DNA from: Phycisphaerales bacterium
GTDB taxonomy: Bacteria; Planctomycetota; Phycisphaerae; Phycisphaerales; UBA1924
Reading direction: 5' to 3'
Length of the DNA stretch: 46,881 nucleotides
Assembly (NCBI GenBank): GCA_020853975.1
Contig: JADYXW010000086.1
Location: forward strand, 1-46,881
Shown: piece by piece, positions 1 to 8,266 of the stretch
Layout of the letters: each line of letters starts with the position of its first letter
How positions within the stretch are numbered: position 1 is the stretch's first letter
The notes under the pieces: generated by a model
Databases searched by the model: none
What the model saw: the letters and a program-made list of their open reading frames with translations, nothing else
Told to the model about the DNA's origin: nothing
Translations under genes and position numbers: made by a program

Positions 1-1392
1 CTTGGGTTCGGTTGGCGCCACGCGCCGTTCATCGGTCTGCTCTGGGCGCTGCCCCGCAGCCGGGCTCGCGTCGCGAGGCGGGCTGGCTGCTCGCGGCTGT
101 CTCGCATCCGGATCTGGCCCGGAAGGAGGGGACTCTCCCCGCACTTCCTTCGCGGCATCCCTCAACTGCTCTACCAGCGGGTCGGGCTCAACCCCACCGG
201 ACGGGCGTCGCTCCGCGTCAACCACAGGCGGCTTCTCCGCCGGGTCCACGCCAGTCGCCCCGCTGCGCTCTGGGGCACCGTCACTCTCAGGAGAAGTTGG
301 CCCCCAGGGGGCCGGGCTTGCGGCTGGGCCGGGTGGTCGCTCTTCCCGTTCCGTCCCCTCCCCCGCACTGCTCAGCTCATTCGCCCACTTCTCCAGCTCG
401 CGGGCCAGAGCCTCCCTGTCCTGCGGGCTCATCTCGGCCTGACGCCTGCGCGCCTCCGCGATCACCGACGCCGCGTCACCGAGCCGTCCCTCCGTTATCG
501 CCTCGCGCAGAGCCTGTCCCTGGCCCTCAACCTCACGAGCATCCGCACCCGCCCGCCCGACGCTTGGAGCACCAGCGGGCAGCGCGCGGCTCGCCGCAGC
601 GGCGTTGGCGAGACGCTCCGCGAGCGAGTCCGCCCTCTCCGTGGCCTGACGTGCGGACTCTTCGATCGTGTCCGCGGCACGCTCCGCCGCCTGCGCCGCC
701 AGAGCCCGCGTCTGCACCTCCGATCGTCCTCCCGCCGCGAGCTCGCGCTCGATCTCGCGTTGCCACTCGTTCACGGGGCGGTCGCCGGGCTCAGCCTGCG
801 CCGGCGATGTGGCTTCCATCGCCTTCGCAGCCTCGCGGACCAGATCGACCGCCTCGCGCGTCAGCGCTGCCGGAGCCGGGGCTGGCGGCACCGGCCCCGA
901 GAGCACTCTCTTCGGCAGCCACATCCCGACGCCGACGCCAATCGCGAGAGTGGGCCCGAGCCAGGTCCACCACGCCGTTCGCATCGCCGGCGCCAGAAGC
1001 AGAACTGCGCGGGGTCGCACCGACGAGGCCACTTGCTCGGCGCGTTCCACGAGCAGCGCCGCCTGGGGCGAACCCGATCCTCCGAGTTCGAGCGTGCTCG
1101 ACAGCAGGTCGTGGAGCGAGAGCCTTCGATCGAGCTCTCGGGCGGCCGCGGCGCAGTCCACCCGAGTGAGCCAGCCCGCGAATCCCCCGGCCAGTCCACC
1201 GGCTCCCGCCAGGCCGAACAGCCACAGGCCCCACGCGTCCAGAGGCTCGGCCGCGAACCGGCAGATCGGGATGAGTAACACCGCTCCGAGCGCACCGCAG
1301 AGGGCACCCACCCCCGCGAAGTCAATCGCCCGACGAAGGCCCAGAGCCCGCCTCGCGGCCTCGACAGCCCGTGTGGTGTTGGGCGCACCCAT
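1..1392 (-). CDS. Membrane-anchored coiled-coil protein, N-terminal part (runs off window)
   Basis: An uninterrupted frame runs from an ATG at 1392 to the left edge (464 codons, no stop). Hydrophobic segments lie at about residues 27-45, 53-71 and 140-157. The stretch between the second and third contains the motif LDRRLSLHDLLSSTLEL. After the third comes a long Ala/Glu/Arg-rich helical region (about 175-340), then a Pro/Ser/Glu low-complexity tail. From memory, similar 'LDRRL..D' membrane proteins occur beside MoxR ATPase, DUF58 and von Willebrand factor genes in planctomycetes. That link is inference, because those neighbours would lie outside the window. The gene is divergent from trpD with 43 bases between the starts. 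The function is unknown. Confidence 0.75.
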   Translation of the reverse strand, partial: MGAPNTTRAVEAARRALGLRRAIDFAGVGALCGALGAVLLIPICRFAAEPLDAWGLWLFGLAGAGGLAGGFAGWLTRVDCAAAARELDRRLSLHDLLSSTLELGGSGSPQAALLVERAEQVASSVRPRAVLLLAPAMRTAWWTWLGPTLAIGVGVGMWLPKRVLSGPVPPAPAPAALTREAVDLVREAAKAMEATSPAQAEPGDRPVNEWQREIERELAAGGRSEVQTRALAAQAAERAADTIEESARQATERADSLAERLANAAAASRALPAGAPSVGRAGADAREVEGQGQALREAITEGRLGDAASVIAEARRRQAEMSPQDREALARELEKWANELSSAGEGTEREERPPGPAASPAPWGPTSPESDGAPERSGATGVDPAEKPPVVDAERRPSGGVEPDPLVEQLRDAAKEVRGESPPSGPDPDARQPRAASPPRDASPAAGQRPEQTDERRVAPTEPK

Positions 1393-1435
1393 GCTCACGT
1401 CGAAGCATACGGACGACCCCTACATTGGGTGCGGC

Positions 1436-2464
1436 ATGAACATCCGCGAGACACTCTCGAAGCTGCTCGCGGGGGGCACCCTGTCCGCGGCTGAATCGCG
1501 TGCGTTCTTCGAGGATCTGCTCGAGGGGCTCTACGACGACGCCCAGATCGGCGCCGCCCTCTCGCTCGTTCAGAGGCGGCTCCCCACCGAAGACGAGATC
1601 CTCGGTGGGGCCATCGCCATGAGGAGGCACGTCACGCCGGTGCCCTCGGAAGGCCTGACGGGCTCGCTTATTGACACTTGTGGCACGGGGGGCGCGCGAA
1701 AGACTTTCAACATCTCCACGCTCGCCGCCATTGTCACAGCCGCCGCGGCGCCGGGATCGGTCCGCGTGGCCAAGCACGGAAACCGTGGCCGGTCGGGGCG
1801 GGGTTCGGCCGAGCTGCTCCGCGAACTGGGCGTGAACATCGACGCCACCCCGCCTGTGCAGGGCAGGTGCCTCCGCGAGATCGGCCTGTGCTTCTGCTTC
1901 GCGATCCACCACCACCCCGCGATGAGGCACGCGGCAACAGCCCGCCAGTCGCTCGGGTTCCCCACCATCTTCAACGTGCTGGGCCCACTGACCAACCCAG
2001 CGAGAGCCCGGCGTCAGGTCATGGGAATCTACGACCCGGCCCTGGTGGAACCCGTGGCCCGCGTGCTCTCACGCATCGGGTGCGACCGCGCCATGGTGGT
2101 GCACGGTCGTGACGGCATCGACGAGATATCGACCGCTGCCCCGACGAAGATCGCCCACGTGGGCCCGGAGGGGGTCCGCGTAGAAGAGTTCTGCGCGACC
2201 ACACTCGGGATTCCGCGAGCCAGTTCCGCAGATCTGGATGCCACAGATCTGCATTCCGCCGCTGGCGTCGCCCGCGCCGTCCTCGAAGGCAACGCCGGAC
2301 CCGCACGGGACATCACGCTCCTCAACGCCGCGGCGGCCCTTGTGGTGGGAGGTGTCGCCGAAACGTGGGCTGCTGGCCTCGAGCAAGCGGCAGGAGCGGT
2401 AGATTCCGGTGCCGCCGGCCGGACGCTAGCGGCGCTTGTCCAGCTTTCTCATGAACCCGCCTGA
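1436..2464 (+). CDS. trpD: Anthranilate phosphoribosyltransferase
   Basis: Predicted to transfer the phosphoribosyl group of PRPP to anthranilate in cytoplasmic tryptophan synthesis. The 342 residues match the family length. The order is typical: helical N-domain, CGTGGARKTFNIST (82-95), KHGNR (113-117), HPAMRHA, NVLGPLTNPAR, then HGRDGIDEIS with the metal-binding Asp-Glu pair. Two family positions differ. The Asp usually ending GTGGD is Ala, and the PRPP loop after HGNR reads GRSGRGSAE, apparently one residue shorter than the usual AVSSKSGSAD. I chose the ATG at 1436 because the family start fits; an in-frame ATG at 1391 would overlap the divergent gene's start. No other trp gene is nearby. 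Confidence 0.88.
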   Translation: MNIRETLSKLLAGGTLSAAESRAFFEDLLEGLYDDAQIGAALSLVQRRLPTEDEILGGAIAMRRHVTPVPSEGLTGSLIDTCGTGGARKTFNISTLAAIVTAAAAPGSVRVAKHGNRGRSGRGSAELLRELGVNIDATPPVQGRCLREIGLCFCFAIHHHPAMRHAATARQSLGFPTIFNVLGPLTNPARARRQVMGIYDPALVEPVARVLSRIGCDRAMVVHGRDGIDEISTAAPTKIAHVGPEGVRVEEFCATTLGIPRASSADLDATDLHSAAGVARAVLEGNAGPARDITLLNAAAALVVGGVAETWAAGLEQAAGAVDSGAAGRTLAALVQLSHEPA

Positions 2465-2622
2465 CCCCTCTGCGCGGCTTCCAACTGCCCTTGTTTCTGG
2501 AAACTTTCCAAACGCGCAACCGCGGCCGATCGCGTCGGCCACCACCCGAGATCGGTCTCTAGTGCACTCTGTGGAAACACCTTACGATCGCAGGGCCGCG
2601 GGAAGCCAGAGACTGTTCTCCA

Positions 2623-2655
2623 CGTCCCATAATGTGTTGATACACCGTCCCATAA
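2623..2655. repeat. Tandem 10-base direct repeat, possible activator/operator site
   Basis: CGTCCCATAA occurs at 2623-2632 and again, identically, at 2646-2655. The 23-base period is about two helical turns. The second copy ends seven bases before the candidate -35 box at 2663. The geometry suits a protein binding one DNA face next to RNA polymerase. The binding protein is unknown. Confidence 0.45.
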
Positions 2656-2662
2656 GGCATTC

Positions 2663-2692
2663 TTGGCTATCGGGTCACTGCGGTGATATGAT
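2663..2692 (+). promoter_or_regulatory. Candidate sigma-70 promoter for the DUF11 lipoprotein
   Basis: TTGGCT at 2663-2668 and TATGAT at 2687-2692 are separated by 18 bases. The -10 box is one mismatch from consensus. Transcription would start near 2699, leaving a leader of about 90 bases that carries a strong Shine-Dalgarno. Confidence 0.45.
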
Positions 2693-2789
2693 CGCCCCCG
2701 GTTGTTTCTACGCCGCCACCTCTCCGGAAGGGGAATCACGACCGGGAACTCTCAGGCGGAAGCAAGCCCATTGAACAGGAGGCTATCGG

Positions 2790-4415
2790 ATGACTCATGG
2801 CGTGAAAGCGATTCTCATTGCATCGGCGTTGTGCTCTTTGGGCATGATCGGCTGCTCCACCACGAGCACCGGCGGCAAGAGCCCCAACACGGTCGGTGGC
2901 TACTGGGGTGGCCCCTCGGGTGAGCGCACCGCTCCCGCCCCCGCTCCGGCCCCCGCCAAGACCGAGGCGGCCAAGCCCGCTCCGGCCCCGGCTCCCGCGG
3001 CGTCCGGCGCCTGCGGCCCCGGCATGTCCCAGACCTCCCTGGCCCTGCCCACCGGCTCCAAGTCCACCTCCGTCCTCAACATCGACCGCTGCATGCCTGT
3101 CGAGGTCATCGCGGGCCAGAACTTCACCTACACCTACAAGGTCTGCAACCTCACCAGCACCGAGGTCTCCAACGTCATCCTCAAGGACATGTGCGCTCCC
3201 TCGATGCAGATCGTCGGCAGCGAGCCCGCCGCCTCCGGCACCGCCCCAAACCTCTGGTGGAACCTGGGCAATCTCGCCCCCGGCCAGTGCAAGACCGTTA
3301 CCGTGACCGCCAAGTCCGCGGCGTCCGGCCAGGTCGGCTCCTGCGCCACCGCCGAGTGGGCCCAGTCCTTCTGCCAGGAAGTCGCCGTCGTTCAGCCCGC
3401 CCTGAAGGTTGACCTGGCGATGCAGCCCAACGCCCTCAAGTGCGACACCATCTGCGGCAAGGTGACCGTCACCAACACCGGCACCGGCGTCGCCCGCGAT
3501 GCGAAGGCCACCGTCACCCTCCCCGCCGGTTTCACCACGACCGACGGCAAGACCGGCTCCGCCGTCTTCTCCGCCGGCGACCTGGCTCCCAAGCAGTCCA
3601 AGTCCTTCGACATCTGCGGCACGGTCAAGGCGACGGGCAGCTTCTGCTCCACCGCCGCCGCCACCGCCAACCCCGGCCTGACCGCCTCCGCCGCGCAGGC
3701 CTGCACCACGGTCACCGCCCCCGCCCTCAAGATCACCGCTGAGTGCCCCGCGGGCGGCATCGTCGGTCGCGGCGGCCGCAACCTGACCTTCAAGTTCACC
3801 GTCACCAACACCGGCAACGCCGCGTGCGACACGACCGTTACTTCCCCGGTTCCCGCGGGCACCACCTTCGTGTCCGCCGACAACGCCGGCGCGGGCGGCG
3901 CCAGCGTCTCCTGGAAGCTCGGCAGCCTGGCCCCCAACGCCAGCAAGACCGTCAGCATGGTCGTCAACGCCAAGGCCGCAGGCTCCTTCAACGCCTCCGC
4001 CACCGCGACCTGCGCCTGTGCTGACCCCGTCAGCGCCAACTGCTCCACCAGCACCACCGGCGTGCCCGACATCGGCACCCTCGTCACCGACGCGGATGGC
4101 GTCGTCAGCGTCGGCGCTCCCCACGTCTACACCTGCGAGGTCATGAACCAGGGCATGGTCAACCTCACCAACGTCAAGATGGTCATCTCCATCCCCGCCG
4201 ACCTCACCTTCATCTCCTCCGACGCCAACCCCAAGGTCGGCGGCGGCAAGCTCGAGTTCGCCATCGGCACCCTCGCCCCCGGCGCTACCCGCCGCTTCAC
4301 CTTCACCGCCAAGGCCTCCAAGGCCGGTGAGATCCTGGTCGTCGGCGAGACCACCTGCTCCGAGCTCAAGACCCCCGTCCGCGACGACGAGCTCACCAAC
4401 TACGTCGCCGAGTAA
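2790..4415 (+). CDS. Cysteine-rich DUF11-repeat lipoprotein (OmcB-like architecture)
   Basis: 541 residues. A lipoprotein signal peptide ends at GMIGC (Cys22). An Ala/Pro linker (about 45-75) follows, then about four DUF11-type beta-sandwich repeats of roughly 100-115 residues, each with the hallmark pattern of a V-T-N-x-G strand followed by an L-x-P-G/N turn. About 19 cysteines lie beyond the lipid-attachment Cys, which is very high for this family. DUF11 repeats with many cysteines also build chlamydial OmcB, a disulfide-crosslinked envelope protein, and Chlamydiae and Planctomycetes belong to the same superphylum. A structural envelope role is inferred. The gene stands alone: a promoter and repeat element lie upstream and a strong intrinsic terminator lies just downstream. 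Confidence 0.8.
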   Translation: MTHGVKAILIASALCSLGMIGCSTTSTGGKSPNTVGGYWGGPSGERTAPAPAPAPAKTEAAKPAPAPAPAASGACGPGMSQTSLALPTGSKSTSVLNIDRCMPVEVIAGQNFTYTYKVCNLTSTEVSNVILKDMCAPSMQIVGSEPAASGTAPNLWWNLGNLAPGQCKTVTVTAKSAASGQVGSCATAEWAQSFCQEVAVVQPALKVDLAMQPNALKCDTICGKVTVTNTGTGVARDAKATVTLPAGFTTTDGKTGSAVFSAGDLAPKQSKSFDICGTVKATGSFCSTAAATANPGLTASAAQACTTVTAPALKITAECPAGGIVGRGGRNLTFKFTVTNTGNAACDTTVTSPVPAGTTFVSADNAGAGGASVSWKLGSLAPNASKTVSMVVNAKAAGSFNASATATCACADPVSANCSTSTTGVPDIGTLVTDADGVVSVGAPHVYTCEVMNQGMVNLTNVKMVISIPADLTFISSDANPKVGGGKLEFAIGTLAPGATRRFTFTAKASKAGEILVVGETTCSELKTPVRDDELTNYVAE

Positions 4416-4447
4416 GACGCTCTCCTGAGCCATCTCAAGTTCCCCAC

Positions 4448-4482
4448 GCGGCCCGGGCTCACCCCCGGGCCGCTTTCTTTTT
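4448..4482 (+). terminator. Intrinsic terminator after the DUF11 lipoprotein
   Basis: A perfect ten-pair GC stem (4448-4457 with 4464-4473) encloses a short loop and is followed by a T-rich run, CTTTCTTTTT. It lies about 30 bases after the stop codon of the lipoprotein gene. Confidence 0.85.
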
Positions 4483-4532
4483 GCACCTCCCCGGCCCTAT
4501 CGGAACCGGCCCGCTTCGCGTAAAATGTTCCC

Positions 4533-6359
4533 ATGACCACCACACCCGCACCTCAGAAGCCCGCGGCCCAGTCGACCCCGTCCAAGATCGACCCCCACGC
4601 CGTCACCATCTCGGGCCTGGTGCTCGACCACACCTACGCGCCGCACGCGCCCGTCGTCGAGTCGCTCAAGTCCATGGAGACCATCCGACGCGATCTGGGG
4701 GCGGGCGGCATGCCCGGCCAGTTCCCCTTCACGCGGGGCCTCTTCCCGCAGGGGTACCGCACCCGCCTCTGGACCATGAGGCAGTTCGCCGGCTTCGGCT
4801 CCGCCGACGACACCAACCGCCGCTTCAAGTACCTCCTGAGCCAGGCCAAGGGCACCGCCGCGAACACCGGCCTCTCCACCGCCTTTGACCTTCCCACCCT
4901 CATGGGCCGCGACAGCGACGATCCGCTCTGCGTGGGCGAAGTCGGCAAGTGCGGGGTCGCGATCTGCACCATCGAGGACATGCACCGCCTCTACGCAGAC
5001 ATCCCGATCGACAAGGTGACCGTCTCTCAAACCATCAACGGGCCCGCCGCGGGAATCTGGGCCATGTACCTCGCGCACGCCCTGCAGCGGGGCATCTCTT
5101 GGGACACGCTGGGCGGCACGCTCCAGAACGACATCCTCAAGGAGTTCCACTCCCAGAACGAGTTCATCTACCCGCCCGAGGCGTCGGTCAAGCTCGTCGT
5201 CGACACCATCGAGTTCCAGAGCCGCCTCACCCCCAAGTGGAACAGCGTCTCGATCTCCGGCTATCACATCCGGGAGGCGGGCTCGACCGCCGCCCAGGAG
5301 CTCGCCTTCACCCTCCGCGACGGCATGGAGTACGTCGAGGCGTGCCTGGAGCGCGGTCTTCCCCTCGACGCCTTCGCCCCGCGCCTCAGCTTCTTCTTCA
5401 ACAGCCACAACGAGTTCTTCGAGGAGATATGCAAGCTCCGGGCCGCGCGCCGCATCTGGGCCCGGGCCATGCAGGGCCGCTATGGCGCCACCAGCGAGCG
5501 CTCGATGTGGATGAAGACCCACGTGCAGACCGCCGGGTGCTCGCTCACCGAGCAGCAGCCCATGAACAACATCGTCCGCGTTGCCTACCAGGCCATGGCC
5601 GCTGTGCTGGGCGGCTGCCAGAGCCTGCACACCGACAGCATGGACGAGACCCTGGGCCTGCCCACCGAGCAGGCGGTCACCGTCGCCCTCCGCACGCAGC
5701 AGATCCTCGCCCACGAGACCGGCGTCACCCGCGTGACCGACCCCCTGGGCGGCTCGTGGTTCGTCGAGAGCCTGACCGACACCATGGAATCCCAGGCCCT
5801 CGACATCATCGACGAGATCGACCGCATGGGCGACTACACCGATTGGAGGGCGGGCAAGGACAAGGGCTCGCCCGCCGCCGACCTCACCACCCACCCCGCC
5901 TACCAGCGCCGGGCAACCTTCGGGCGTTCGTGCATCAACGGCATCAACCGGGGCTACTTCCGGCGCTCCATCGCCGAGGCGTCCTACCGCTTCAGCGAAG
6001 AGTGCGAGGCGGGTGACCGCATCATCGTGGGCGTCAACGCCTACGCCGATGGCGACGAGAGCCGGCCCATCGACATTCTGCAGATCGGCCCCGAGGTCGA
6101 GGAGCAGCAGAACGCGCGGCTGGCCGACTTCAAGAAGCGCCGCGACCCCGCCGCCGTCGCCCGGGCGCTTCAGAACATCCGGCTTGTCTGCCAGGGCAAG
6201 CCCGTCACGCTCTCGCACACCATGCCGAGCGCGGCCTTGCACGCGACCAACGTCATGCCCGCGCTCATCGACGCGGCGCTCTCGAACTGCACGCTGGGCG
6301 AGATGACACAGGCGATGGCGGATGTCTACGGCCGGTACACCGGCGGGCCGGAGTGGTAG
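4533..6359 (+). CDS. Adenosylcobalamin-dependent acyl-CoA mutase, large (catalytic) subunit
   Basis: 608 residues that align along their length with the TIM-barrel substrate domain of methylmalonyl-CoA mutase. Landmarks are [19 protein letters not shown] (66-84), LQNDILKEF (197-205), SISGYH (239-245, the catalytic His), RLSFFF and SLHTDSMDE. There is no C-terminal B12-binding DxHxxG domain, so a separate small subunit must exist elsewhere. The Arg that binds the free carboxylate of methylmalonyl-CoA (Arg207 in the Propionibacterium enzyme) is Gln208 here, in HSQNEF, as in isobutyryl- and hydroxyisobutyryl-CoA mutases. The TMY-motif tyrosine is kept as Tyr75. The substrate is therefore uncertain and may lack a free carboxylate. 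The gene lies between a strong terminator and nuoB. Confidence 0.88.
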   Translation: MTTTPAPQKPAAQSTPSKIDPHAVTISGLVLDHTYAPHAPVVESLKSMETIRRDLGAGGMPGQFPFTRGLFPQGYRTRLWTMRQFAGFGSADDTNRRFKYLLSQAKGTAANTGLSTAFDLPTLMGRDSDDPLCVGEVGKCGVAICTIEDMHRLYADIPIDKVTVSQTINGPAAGIWAMYLAHALQRGISWDTLGGTLQNDILKEFHSQNEFIYPPEASVKLVVDTIEFQSRLTPKWNSVSISGYHIREAGSTAAQELAFTLRDGMEYVEACLERGLPLDAFAPRLSFFFNSHNEFFEEICKLRAARRIWARAMQGRYGATSERSMWMKTHVQTAGCSLTEQQPMNNIVRVAYQAMAAVLGGCQSLHTDSMDETLGLPTEQAVTVALRTQQILAHETGVTRVTDPLGGSWFVESLTDTMESQALDIIDEIDRMGDYTDWRAGKDKGSPAADLTTHPAYQRRATFGRSCINGINRGYFRRSIAEASYRFSEECEAGDRIIVGVNAYADGDESRPIDILQIGPEVEEQQNARLADFKKRRDPAAVARALQNIRLVCQGKPVTLSHTMPSAALHATNVMPALIDAALSNCTLGEMTQAMADVYGRYTGGPEW

Positions 6360-6425
6360 GAGCGCCGCGTTCGCAGCACGATGGGGGGACGGCGGGCGTG
6401 GCACGGCTCGCCCCTCCTGGCGTGC

Positions 6426-6461
6426 CACTGGCGTCGCCGGGCCCTGGCGGCGTCGCCAGTG
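6426..6461. repeat. Intergenic inverted repeat between mutase gene and nuoB
   Basis: CACTGGCG (6426-6433) pairs with CGCCAGTG (6454-6461), and the enclosed bases can pair further (CGCC with GGCG). A second, weaker inverted repeat (GGCACG...CGTGCC) lies just before it. There is no T-run, so it is not a standard terminator. It could end transcription weakly, stabilise the mutase mRNA, or be a dispersed intergenic repeat. Confidence 0.35.
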
Positions 6462-6610
6462 CTCCCGATCAAACAGGCATGGCGAACGGCGACCCGGCCG
6501 GGCGGCGGCGGGTGGCACGATCGGTGCTGCCTGCCGGGAGGTGGGTGCCCATGAGGCCGCCGCGTCTCCCCGCCGCCGCGCTACCATCCCCCGATCATTG
6601 GGAGCATTTC

Positions 6611-7168
6611 ATGGGCATTGAGGCCGCACTTCCCGCCGAGGGGTTCGTCACCACGCAGTTGCGTCACGTCATCAACTGGGCCAGGCGCAGCAGCCTGTGG
6701 CCCATGCCCTTCGCCACCGCGTGCTGCGGCATCGAGCTCATGGCGACCGCGTGCAGCCGCTACGACCTCGCCCGCTTCGGGGCAGAGGTCATGCGGTTCA
6801 GCCCGCGCCAGGCGGACCTCATGATCGTCGCGGGCCGCATCGCGGTGAAGATGCTCCCCGTGCTGCAGCGCGTGTACGCGCAGATGCCCGAGCCCAAGTG
6901 GGTGATCTCGATGGGCGCGTGCGCGAGCACGGGGGGCGTCTTCGACACCTACGCCGTCGTGCAGGGGTGCGACCAGTTCATCCCCGTGGATGTCTACGTG
7001 CCCGGCTGCCCGCCCCGGCCCGAGCAGCTCATCGAGGGCGTCATGGCCATCCAGCGGCACATCGACCGCGAAGGCCTGCCCCCTCCCGGCGGAAAGCGCG
7101 TGCCCTTGGGCCTGGTCATCGAGCCCACTCACGTGCCCCGGCCCCAGCCCGTCACGTTGGGTCGGTGA
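6611..7168 (+). CDS. nuoB: NADH-quinone oxidoreductase subunit B
   Basis: The 185-residue subunit carries cluster N2, the [4Fe-4S] centre of complex I that passes electrons to quinone. All four ligands are present: adjacent Cys38-Cys39 in [10 protein letters not shown], Cys104 in SMGACAST, and Cys133 in VPGCPPRPE. The ATG at 6611 puts these at usual spacings, and GGAG lies about eight bases upstream. The C-terminus is short and Pro-rich. It is the only complex I gene in the window, whereas most bacteria keep nuoB inside a nuo operon. It may be a relocated gene or a second copy. The futalosine-pathway gene mqnC farther along would supply menaquinone, the likely electron acceptor. Confidence 0.93.
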   Translation: MGIEAALPAEGFVTTQLRHVINWARRSSLWPMPFATACCGIELMATACSRYDLARFGAEVMRFSPRQADLMIVAGRIAVKMLPVLQRVYAQMPEPKWVISMGACASTGGVFDTYAVVQGCDQFIPVDVYVPGCPPRPEQLIEGVMAIQRHIDREGLPPPGGKRVPLGLVIEPTHVPRPQPVTLGR

Positions 7169-7191
7169 AGTCCGCCGCGAGGTTCTGAGTC

Positions 7192-7995
7192 TCAGCGATA
7201 GTCACCGTCGTCCCAGCTGGCGGGGCTGGTGAGGTCCGTGCCGCGCACGAACGATGCGTGCGTGTCCAAGTAGAGCGCGTTGGACCCGTTGCCGTGGCGT
7301 TTGGGCGCGACGCGCGGCGCGGTGGTGGGGTCGGTGGTGGTGGGGCTGCCGTTGACGCTCGAGATCCGCCACATGTCGTAGAAGATGGAAATGCGGAGTT
7401 CGTCGTTGCCCGCGGCGTAGTTGTTGCCCCAGCGCACGCCGTTGGGGTCGTCGATGAAGCACGTGAGGTACATCGTGGACGATGGCCGCAGATAGCGGTT
7501 CATCTGCGTCGGGGGCTTGGACTCGTTCGTGGCGGTGGGCCGCCCGCCGACCATGCGGAACTTCAGCCCGTTGTTGACGAAGTGGATGTGGTGGGGGTCC
7601 TTGGGGCGGGCGGGGTCGCGATACGCGAAGGCGTCGCGGAACTGGTCGCGCAGGCCCATGTCGCCCTGGGACGAAACGGCGCGTCCATCGATGAACGGCC
7701 TCAGGTTGAACGCCCACGAGAGGTTGTACGGCGCGTTCCGGTAGGCCGCGACGTGGGGCCGCCCGCCCGGGTTGAGCGTCTCGCTCACCCCGCTCTCGCG
7801 GGGCGTGTACTCCTTGTACGTCTCCGAGTACAGGCCGAGCGCCACGCCGATCTGGCGCTGGTTCGACAGGCACGCGACCTGGCGTCCGGCCTCTCGCGCC
7901 TTGCGGAGCGCAGGCAGCAGAATCCCGATCAGCAGCGCGATCACCGCGATCACCACCAGCAGCTCGATCAGCGTGAATCCGCGGCGGTGCGCCAT
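7192..7995 (-). CDS. Type II secretion-type pseudopilin-like protein (planctomycete family)
   Basis: 267 residues from an ATG at 7995. A short basic leader MAHRRG precedes the prepilin peptidase site at Phe and the hydrophobic helix [18 protein letters not shown], then [13 protein letters not shown]. This is the class III signal of type II secretion pseudopilins. The rest is an exported globular domain with [10 protein letters not shown] near the C-terminus, matching the H-x9-DG-like ending of abundant planctomycete pseudopilins. These proteins are thought to be envelope or secretion components, but their substrates are unknown. The stop lies 24 bases from that of nuoB, so the two genes converge. 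A second family member is at 31696-32457. Confidence 0.85.
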   Translation of the reverse strand: MAHRRGFTLIELLVVIAVIALLIGILLPALRKAREAGRQVACLSNQRQIGVALGLYSETYKEYTPRESGVSETLNPGGRPHVAAYRNAPYNLSWAFNLRPFIDGRAVSSQGDMGLRDQFRDAFAYRDPARPKDPHHIHFVNNGLKFRMVGGRPTATNESKPPTQMNRYLRPSSTMYLTCFIDDPNGVRWGNNYAAGNDELRISIFYDMWRISSVNGSPTTTDPTTAPRVAPKRHGNGSNALYLDTHASFVRGTDLTSPASWDDGDYR

Positions 7996-8117
7996 GGGGC
8001 CTCCGAGCCGGACCGTGTCGGACCGAGGACGGTGCAGGGGCATGAAAACAGGCCGGAGCCGGCCCGGGGGAGAGGGCTTCAGTCTACCAGACGCTCCTTC
8101 GGAGCGGAATCCGTCCT

Positions 8118-8175
8118 TGCCCGGGGCGGGGTGGGAGCTTTTTTTGAACCTTGGGGGCGAAACCCGCCCCGGGCA
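8118..8175. repeat. 13-base-pair perfect inverted repeat in a divergent intergenic region
   Basis: GCCCGGGGCGGG (8119-8130) is exactly complementary to 8163-8174, and T8118 can pair with A8175. The 32-base spacer contains a run of seven T. It sits between the pseudopilin gene (minus) and the coiled-coil gene (plus). It may be a regulator site or a leader hairpin. Confidence 0.4.
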
Positions 8176-8266
8176 CCTCCCAACAACGCCCGGGAGCACA
8201 CATCGCGGGTTCGGAAGGGCGTGTGGCCCGACCGGCCTTGGCGGGGCAAGCCGAGGAGTTCGAGCA

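Larger units (their letters stand above)
2465..2789. other. 325-base intergenic region upstream of the DUF11 lipoprotein
   Basis: No gene is seen here. The first half holds no recognisable element. The second half holds a tandem 10-base direct repeat, a sigma-70-like promoter and the Shine-Dalgarno AGGAGG at 2777-2782, seven bases before the ATG. It is less GC-rich than the flanking genes, as expected for a regulatory region. Confidence 0.6.

Noticed and set aside
12..1169. Plus-strand open frame of 385 codons in the left edge region
   Set aside because: It is the complement of the real minus-strand gene (1-1392): it has no initiation context and is composed of Pro/Arg/Ala runs, as expected from GC-rich antisense.
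2736..4433. Minus-strand open frame of 565 codons opposite the DUF11 lipoprotein
   Set aside because: Gly/Ala/Asp-rich composition with no domain, and it covers the coding strand of a protein with signal peptide, Shine-Dalgarno and terminator.
4533..6359. Calling the mutase methylmalonyl-CoA mutase outright
   Set aside because: The carboxylate-binding Arg is Gln and the B12 domain is missing, so the substrate cannot be assigned from family alone.
4497..6587. Minus-strand 696-codon open frame opposite the mutase gene
   Set aside because: The plus-strand product aligns over its whole length with acyl-CoA mutases, and the opposite frame is Gly/Val/Ala/His-rich without motifs.
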